The position numbers and the translations under genes were made by a program. From Diospyros lotus (lineage: Eukaryota > Streptophyta > Magnoliopsida > Ericales > Ebenaceae): 64,000 bases of DNA. The notes under the pieces are model-generated. The model was given only the letters and a program-made list of their open reading frames with translations. It ran no database searches and had not been told where the DNA came from. Shown in pieces: positions 58,381 through 64,000 of this stretch. Where the stretch lies: the NCBI RefSeq assembly GCF_014633365.1, contig NC_068346.1:20651756-20715755 (forward strand), written 5' to 3'. Numbering within the stretch: position 1 is the first letter of the stretch; the number at the start of each line of letters is the position of its first letter.

Positions 58381-59526
58381 GACAAATGGAGTCTCAATGG
58401 CAGCAAAAGAAGGCTGCATTTTCAGCTGGAAACAACAAGAAATATGATAAGAGGATCAGTCAAATTGGATAAGGAAACAAAAAGTGTGGTACATGATATG
58501 AGCAAGGACTTCGGCCATATATTACGTGAGCAATTGCAAGAGTTTGCAATGATATTAACTAAGTATCATTATAGCTTTCCTGCGGAATTCTTTGATGATT
58601 ATTGTGGAAATTCTAATCAAGAGGAGTCCCTTAAAATGAGGCAGCCTAAGGAGAGGTTTGGAGATCGGGACTTGTCTAATGTGGTGGAGGAGTTCAACAA
58701 AATCAGGCAGGTAGGGTCAGTAATAAAGTACCAATTGAGGTTTGAAGAGGTGATGGCCTTGATGCTCAATCATAACCCCTATTTGACAGTCTTATTTCGT
58801 TTCAAGCTTCTTAATTGGCTTGAATGAAGAGTTGAGGCTAATGGTGATGATGCTTCAGCCCAAAACCCTCAAGCATGTTGTTGATAGTCCCAGGCTGCAA
58901 GAATTAATATTGGAAGCACTGAAGAAGAAACAGAGAGATAGAGATGCTGATGGAACAACATGGGATCAGGCAAATCCGATTGAAGGATCTAAACAATCTT
59001 ATATTGGCTCTATTGAAACTAACCCTAAAGCTGATGAACTTGGTCTGGCAGTAAGGAAGAAGCTGGAGGTTGAGAAAAGGCATTCTAATGATGGGATGTT
59101 GGTTCCAAAGCAAGCTGGATTGTCCTTGACTTGGGATAAAATAGGCAACGAGAAGGTGAAGACAGCAACTAGCTGGAGGAGATCTAAGGGATATAGCGGA
59201 AGAAGCTAACGGTTTTGTCGAAGGGAACACAACTTCCATTACTGTTTTGTTTTTTTCTTCCACTAGCAAATCCAAGTTGCTATCTACTGCATTAAGGGAT
59301 GAATCAATGGCTGATCATGTCCATAGATTGGAGACCAAGCTCGGTTGGATAACTATTACCGGGAGTGGTTGTATTGGGCTTAAACTCGATAAAGTTTTCT
59401 CGATGGAAGTTTTGGGGCAACTTAGGCCTGGAATTGATCTTGAAAACCTAAGTGAAGATGAAGAGGCTTAGAAGGAGAAAGAAGGAAAAATGAATGAAAC
59501 AGATTGAGAAAGCTAGTATTGGGTAA
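58381..59526 (+). pseudogene. TRG1 gag-like frame with dihydrolipoyl dehydrogenase-like segment, copy D
   Basis: Pieces in order: RQMESQWQQKKAAFSAGNNK; KETKSVVHDMSKDFGHILRE and LQEFAMILTKYHYSFP (58,444-58,600); ERFGDRDLSNVVEEFNKIRQ, LRFEEVMALMLNHNPYL; then in the next frame LNEELRLMVMMLQPKTLKHV and LQELILEALKKKQ, WDKIGNEKVK (58,820-59,209). The third frame (59,247-59,471) has DHVHRLETKLGWITITGSG, CIGLKLDKVF and LGQLRPGIDL, the segment resembling plastid dihydrolipoyl dehydrogenase. It ends IEKASIG and a TAA at 59,524-59,526. Three frame breaks disable it. The order suggests a unique N-terminal module, a gag core and then a captured host piece. Confidence 0.82.
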
Positions 59527-59578
59527 GAGCAGTGACAAATTGCTGAAATTCTTGGGGATAAAAACTCTTGTGTGGAAT

Positions 59579-59997
59579 TGTCATGACCCAAGAAACAATT
59601 GAAGGGCATCATTGTAATAGGGTTGCAGTAGTTTGTTAGGATATTTTTACAAGTTGTTAGAAGAATATGAGTGTTGTTAAGATGCTGTTAGGAATAAGTT
59701 CAATGCTAGCTAAGGCCTAAATAAAGGCTATTTGTAAGAGATTGGGGATCATGCTTGAATTGATAATGAATATTCTCATTTATCTCTAAAATTCTCTCTC
59801 TTAATCTTCCTCACGTTTCTCTCTTGTTTCTCCTCTCCCCCCCCCCCCTTCTCTCAATATCTCTCCCTTAATTCTATATGATATATTTCGCCATTTCTGT
59901 CCAAATTCCCCTCTAAACATTATGTTTTTAATCCTAAACCTCTTGAATCCTTCTGATTGCCAATTCCAGCGTTGTTATGAACCCTAGGTTCGTGACA
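59579..59997 (+). repeat. TRG1 3' LTR, copy D
   Basis: 419 bp, TGTCATGACCCAAG...CCCTAGGTTCGTGACA with clean TG...CA ends. The purine tract before it is degraded (CTTGTGTGGAAT), as is the hairpin (TTCTTGGGGATAAAAA near 59,550). Confidence 0.9.
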
Positions 59998-60077
59998 TTT
60001 TTCTACCAAAGACTTATTCTTAACTACCCAAACCATTTTTGGAACTGCCTTGAGCTTATCCATGGGAACCCATACCT
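59998..60077 (-). pseudogene. Sirevirus-like copia gag fragment between TRG1-D and P4
   Basis: The minus strand reads KVWVPMDKLKAVPKMVWVVK and NKSLVE. It joins in frame to MNIPFRIKK on the far side of palindrome P (as at 51,072), which shows that P inserted here and duplicated TACCT. Confidence 0.78.
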
Positions 60078-63000
60078 TGTAATGCCCTGATAGTATAATA
60101 AGGCTATGTTATTACCCTTAGAATTTCTTAACAAGCGGGAAGTTAACTTGGACAATTATTTTGTTATGTGCAAGGTGATTTGAAAGATTAGGAAACTGTT
60201 GACAAGCCAAAGAGAAAGAGCAAGCAAAGGGAGTGGAATAGTCAAAGTCAAGTAGAAATGAAGAATGTCAAAATAAAGAGGTGGCTTAAATATAAGGTAA
60301 ATGCTTATAAAATGTTAATAAATGAAATGAAAATGAGGAAATTTAAGAGGCTAGAAATTTGGGGAATAAAAATTAAACCAAAATGTGAAGAAAGTATAAA
60401 AGAGACCAAAGTTGGAAAGGGAGCCATTTTAAGGCAGTGGAGCATTGGGAGAGTTCTTCCAGCACTAGGGTTCTTCTCCTCTTTGGTTCTCTTCTTCTAG
60501 TGGCAACTAGGTCAAGGAAGGGTTTCAAGATAAGAAATTTATCATCTAGCTTATTCTCTAACCTAGAACCCTGTTTTTCCTCTGTTTTGGAGGCTAAAAG
60601 TGATGAAAATCTCTATATATGATAGCCTATAAGTGGTGTTGAAGATAAAAAAAAGACTAAAGATTATCAAAGAGGGAAGCTAAGGCAAGTTCTACTCTTC
60701 TCTTCTACCTTTGACTCTTTGGTTTTGGGTGTAAATCCTTTATTGAGAGCTATGTGGAATTGTTTGTAAATCTCTCTCTTCTCTTGCTTGATCTTCTCGG
60801 TCTCTCTTGAGTTTCAAAATATGGTTTGTTTCACCCTATAATTCTCAAATGAATTATGTATTTTGTTTAGGTTTCGAGCTATGTAAGATTTGCCTGATTT
60901 TGGGAACTATTTTGTTCGTCCGTTTTCATTCTGAGTCTCAGGAGTCGACTTTTGATAGTGGAAATCGACTCTGCACGTTAAGCTCTCGGCTCGATCGACT
61001 AAAATAATGAAGAAGTCAACTTTTCCTTCCAAAAGTCGACTTTCCAATTTTAAAAGTCGACTTTCTATTTTAGACTGCGCATGCTCTACTGTTTTTTGCA
61101 TAAATTTTAGTAGAAAAGTTGGATTCGAGATCCGTTTGTTGCATTGTAAACTAGATTCGATAAGCTTTGATTTGGTACTGAATTTTGATTATTTGGACAA
61201 ATTTTGGGTAGTTTATTCTTAGTATCAAAACATGTCTAGATGTGTTTGAAAATCTTTTCTCTGCTTCATTTCATGAAACATGTTGTCCTTATATTTGTGT
61301 ATACCCAATGCAATTCAATCATTATTATGTGAGTATAATTGGTTTGTGCATGTCGTTACAAGAGGTCTTATGCATGGGTTTTGTGTGGAGTACGATATAT
61401 TTGTTATGCATTGCACAATTTTGGGAATTACATGTGATACTTAATACGCGCTGCGGACGGGATCCGTTGAGATATCCTCTACGGTGATAAATCGAAAGCT
61501 CTCGTGGGCTCTAAAGCCAGACTCGTGTCAAGCTCGGGTGGGCCATAAGACCGATTCGTGTGTGACCTAGATCCCGTATTATGAATTATAGTATAGTGGT
61601 ATTACGAGAACTTGCATCTTATTTTCCATTCATGGACATTGTGGCTTGACTCCGTCTCTTTATGTATGCATGAGCTGGGATGTTATCATCATTTATGGTT
61701 TGATCATGTTACTCTTGTTGTCATTTTAATCTATATTACTTGTCGGGCTTTGTATCTCATTTGTGTTTGCATGATTCCAGGTAAAGGCAAGATTACAGTT
61801 GATGGTGAGCCTAGCAATGTGGGTCTAGTGTCTAGACGTATACAAAGCTGTCACAGAAAAAAGATCTTCGGGAGTTTTGTCATGATGCCTGGTTTTATGG
61901 ATGTATAACCTTTATAGACCTTGTTTTATCTTCTTTTGTAAAGCTTCGAGTATATGGCTCGTTTTATATGACAATACGATATCCAGTTTTGTGTATATAG
62001 TCTTGCTATAATTATTAACTATTGTGATGTGTTCTCTTGTAACTCCAGCAAGTATCATATCTTCTTGACACTTCTCTCTTAGAAACCCCGGCCGAGACAG
62101 CAAGGGAGAAGTGTCAAGTATAGATGATATCTGCTGGAGTTACAAGAGAACACATCATAATAGTTAGTAATTACAGCAAGACTATATACACAAAACTACA
62201 ACTCATATCGTCACATACAACGAGCCATATACCTGAAGCTTTACAAAATAAGATAAAACAAAACACATAAAGGTTATACATCCATAGACACAGACACCGT
62301 GAAAAAACTCTCGAAGATCTTTTATCTGGGACAACTCTATACACGTCTAAATACTGGACCCTAAATTGTTAGGCTTACCATCAACCGCAATCCTGCCCTT
62401 ACTTGGAATGATGCAAACACAAGTGAGCTACAAAGCCCAGCAAATAATATAGAATAAAATGATAGCAAGAATAATAGGGTTTAACCATAAATTATGACAA
62501 CATCCCTACTCATGCATACATAAAAAGGTGGAGTTGAGCCACAATATCTATGAATGAAAAATAAGATACAAATTCCTATAATACCACTATAGCATAGTCA
62601 TAATACGAGATCTAGGTCCCACACGAGTCCAGCTTTATAGCCCACTCAAGCTTTCGATTTATCACCGTAGTGGATATCCAAGCAGATCCCGTTCGCAACG
62701 CGCATTAAGTATATCACATCTAATTTCCAAAATCGTGTCATGTATAACAAATACATCGTACACACAAAACCCACGAATAAGACCTCTTGTAACGACATGC
62801 ACAAGCTAATTATACTCACATAATCATGATTGAAATGCATGGGGTATACACGAGATAAGGACAACATGTTTCATGAAGGAAATAAAAGATTTTCAAGCAC
62901 ATCTAAACATATTTTGGGACTAAGAAAAAACCACTCAAAACTTGGCCAAATAATCCAAATTTGGTACCAAATCGAAGTTTATCGAGTCTATTTTACAACG

Positions 63001-64000
63001 TAACAAACGGATATCAAATCCAATTTTTCACTAAAAGTTATACCTAAAACAGTAAAGCATGCAAAGTCTGAAACAGAAAGTCGACTTTTTAAATTGGGAA
63101 GTCAACTTTTGGAATTGGAGAGTCGACTTTTGGAAGGAAAAATCGACTTCTTCATCACTTTAGTCGATCCAGCCGAGAGCTTAACATACAGAGTCGACTC
63201 TTGAGACCTAGAATGAAAACGAACAAACAGAATGTTTCCTAAAATCAATCAAAACTTATATAGCTCAAAATCTAACCAAAATACATAATTCCTTTGATTA
63301 TAGAGTGAAACAAACCCTATTTCAACACTGAAGAGAGACCAACAAGATCAAACAAGAGAAGAAGAGATTTTACAAACAATTCCACATAACTCCCAATAAA
63401 GGCTTTTCTTGAAAAACTTCGAAGTTTACACGCAAAACAGAGGATCAAAGGAAAAAGAGAGGAATAGAATTTGCCTTAGTTTCCCTTTTTGACAATACTT
63501 AGTCTTTCTTTACCTTCAACACCACTTGTAGGCAGCTATACATAGAGATTTTCATCTCTTTTTAGCCACCAAAATAGAGGAAAACAGGGTTCTAGGCTAG
63601 AGAACGAGCTAAATGATGAATTTCTTACATTAAAACCTTCCTTGAACTCTCTAACTGCCACTAGAAGAAGAGAAACGAAGAGGTGAAGAATCCTAATGCT
63701 GGAAGAATTCTCTCGAAGCTCCACCGCCTCAAAACGCCTCCCTCTCCAACTTTGGTCCCTTTATATATTTTTCACATTTGGTTTAATTTTTATTCCCTAA
63801 ATTTCCAGGCCCCTTCAAGACTTTTTAATTTCCTCATTTGTATTTCATTTATTTACATTTCATAGGCATTTACCTTATATTTAAGCCACTTCACTATTTT
63901 GACCTGTTCATTCATACTTTGACTTTGACTATTACACTACCTTTGCTTGCTCTTTCTCTTTGGCTTGTTAACACTTCCTTAATCTTTCAAGCCACCTCGC
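60078..64000. repeat. Palindrome P4 (full left arm, right arm cut by the window end)
   Basis: The left arm starts TGTAATGCCCTGATAG after TACCT (60,073-60,077) and runs about 2.0 kb to CTTGACACTTCTCTCTT (about 62,070-62,080). A 21-nt loop AGAAACCCCGGCCGAG... follows, then the inverted arm. The right arm lacks only its last 75 bp or so at the window edge. GTCGACTTTT motifs lie at 60,945-61,060 and 63,075-63,200. No frame is credible. The arms look like two LTRs (TG start, TATA at 60,394, GGGTCGTCACA end in P3) facing each other. Confidence 0.9.
60394..60401 (+). promoter_or_regulatory. TATA box in the P4 left arm
   Basis: TATAAAAG, 316 bp inside the TG end, followed by GAGACCAAAGTTGG. The mirrored CTTTTATA is present in the right arms of P1, P2 and P3, so both arms may drive transcription towards the centre. 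This is inferred from sequence only. Confidence 0.5.

Larger units (their letters stand above)
56262..59997 (+). mobile_element. TRG1 copy D, full-length element
   Basis: 3,736 bp with both LTRs (56,262-56,676 and 59,579-59,997), PBS, leader and gag-like frame. The flanks TTTTT (56,257-56,261) and TTTTT (59,998-60,002) fit a 5-bp target duplication, though the T-rich context weakens this. It sits in the Sirevirus-like copia. This is the reference copy; A, B and C are deletion derivatives with the same left flank, so the insertion predates the block duplication. Confidence 0.88.

Noticed and set aside
60078..64000. Palindrome P as a Mutator-like or foldback DNA transposon
   Set aside because: Not excluded, but the flank duplication is 5 bp (TACCT) rather than about 9 bp, and the ends are TG...CA with an internal TATA box, which fits LTRs better.

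Overview
The window looks like AT-rich nuclear DNA of a eudicot plant. The evidence is spliced-gene fragments typical of land plants, primer-binding sites complementary to plant initiator Met-tRNA (TGGTATCAGAGC), and a dense nest of Ty1/copia, Ty3/gypsy and CACTA remnants. Only about 390 bp at the left edge is clearly host gene: an exon of a DUF3741/DUF4378 (TRM/LONGIFOLIA-like) protein, cut by a copia 3' LTR. The species cannot be named from the sequence. No tRNA, rRNA, CRISPR or other prokaryote-style features were seen.

Left part (1-12,560): the host exon, a copia 3' end on the minus strand, then repeat block A: a gypsy scrap, a Sirevirus-like copia LTR plus pol-less internal region (minus), a short LTR element called here TRG1, and a 3.6-kb palindrome called P. 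Block A is followed by a Sirevirus-like gag remnant and a multi-exon CACTA TNP-like fragment with a minisatellite. Middle part (12,560-29,306): about 2.7 kb of apparently low-repeat DNA, a gypsy element lacking integrase (15,275-19,091), and a three-level nest (copia-3 hit by copia-2, which is hit by the nearly intact TRG3). After these come a copia gag remnant and a gypsy LTR end. Right part (29,307-64,000): blocks B, C and D, near-tandem copies of the composite unit [gypsy RT-IN, Sirevirus LTR and internal region, TRG1, palindrome P], at roughly 10-14 kb spacing. The array probably continues past the right edge. A fourth LTR element, TRG2, is nested in block C.

The most interesting content is the TRG1/TRG2/TRG3 group. 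These are short LTR retrotransposons (LTRs about 390-420 bp, Met PBS, purine tract) that carry a gag-like reading frame and no pol, which is the architecture described as TR-GAG. They share LTR termini (TGTCRYGA...), U5 sequence, a leader motif, and a 3' module of basic tail, (A)SIG or GIG stop, TTCTTGGGGACAAGAA hairpin and purine tract. TRG3's frame contains a stretch resembling splicing factor SF3b145/SF3B2. TRG1's frame contains a stretch resembling the NAD-binding site of plastid dihydrolipoyl dehydrogenase. Both look like host-gene fragments captured into a gag frame. The gypsy element at 15.3-19.1 kb has a closely similar gag and LTR start, so its family is the best candidate helper.

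The second notable structure is P: two LTR-like arms of about 2.0 kb facing each other across a 21-nt loop, bounded by a 5-bp duplication (TACCT) and repeated four times. Any read-through transcript would fold into a very long hairpin. Nothing here looks like an active autonomous element, since every pol frame has stops, frameshifts or lost catalytic residues.
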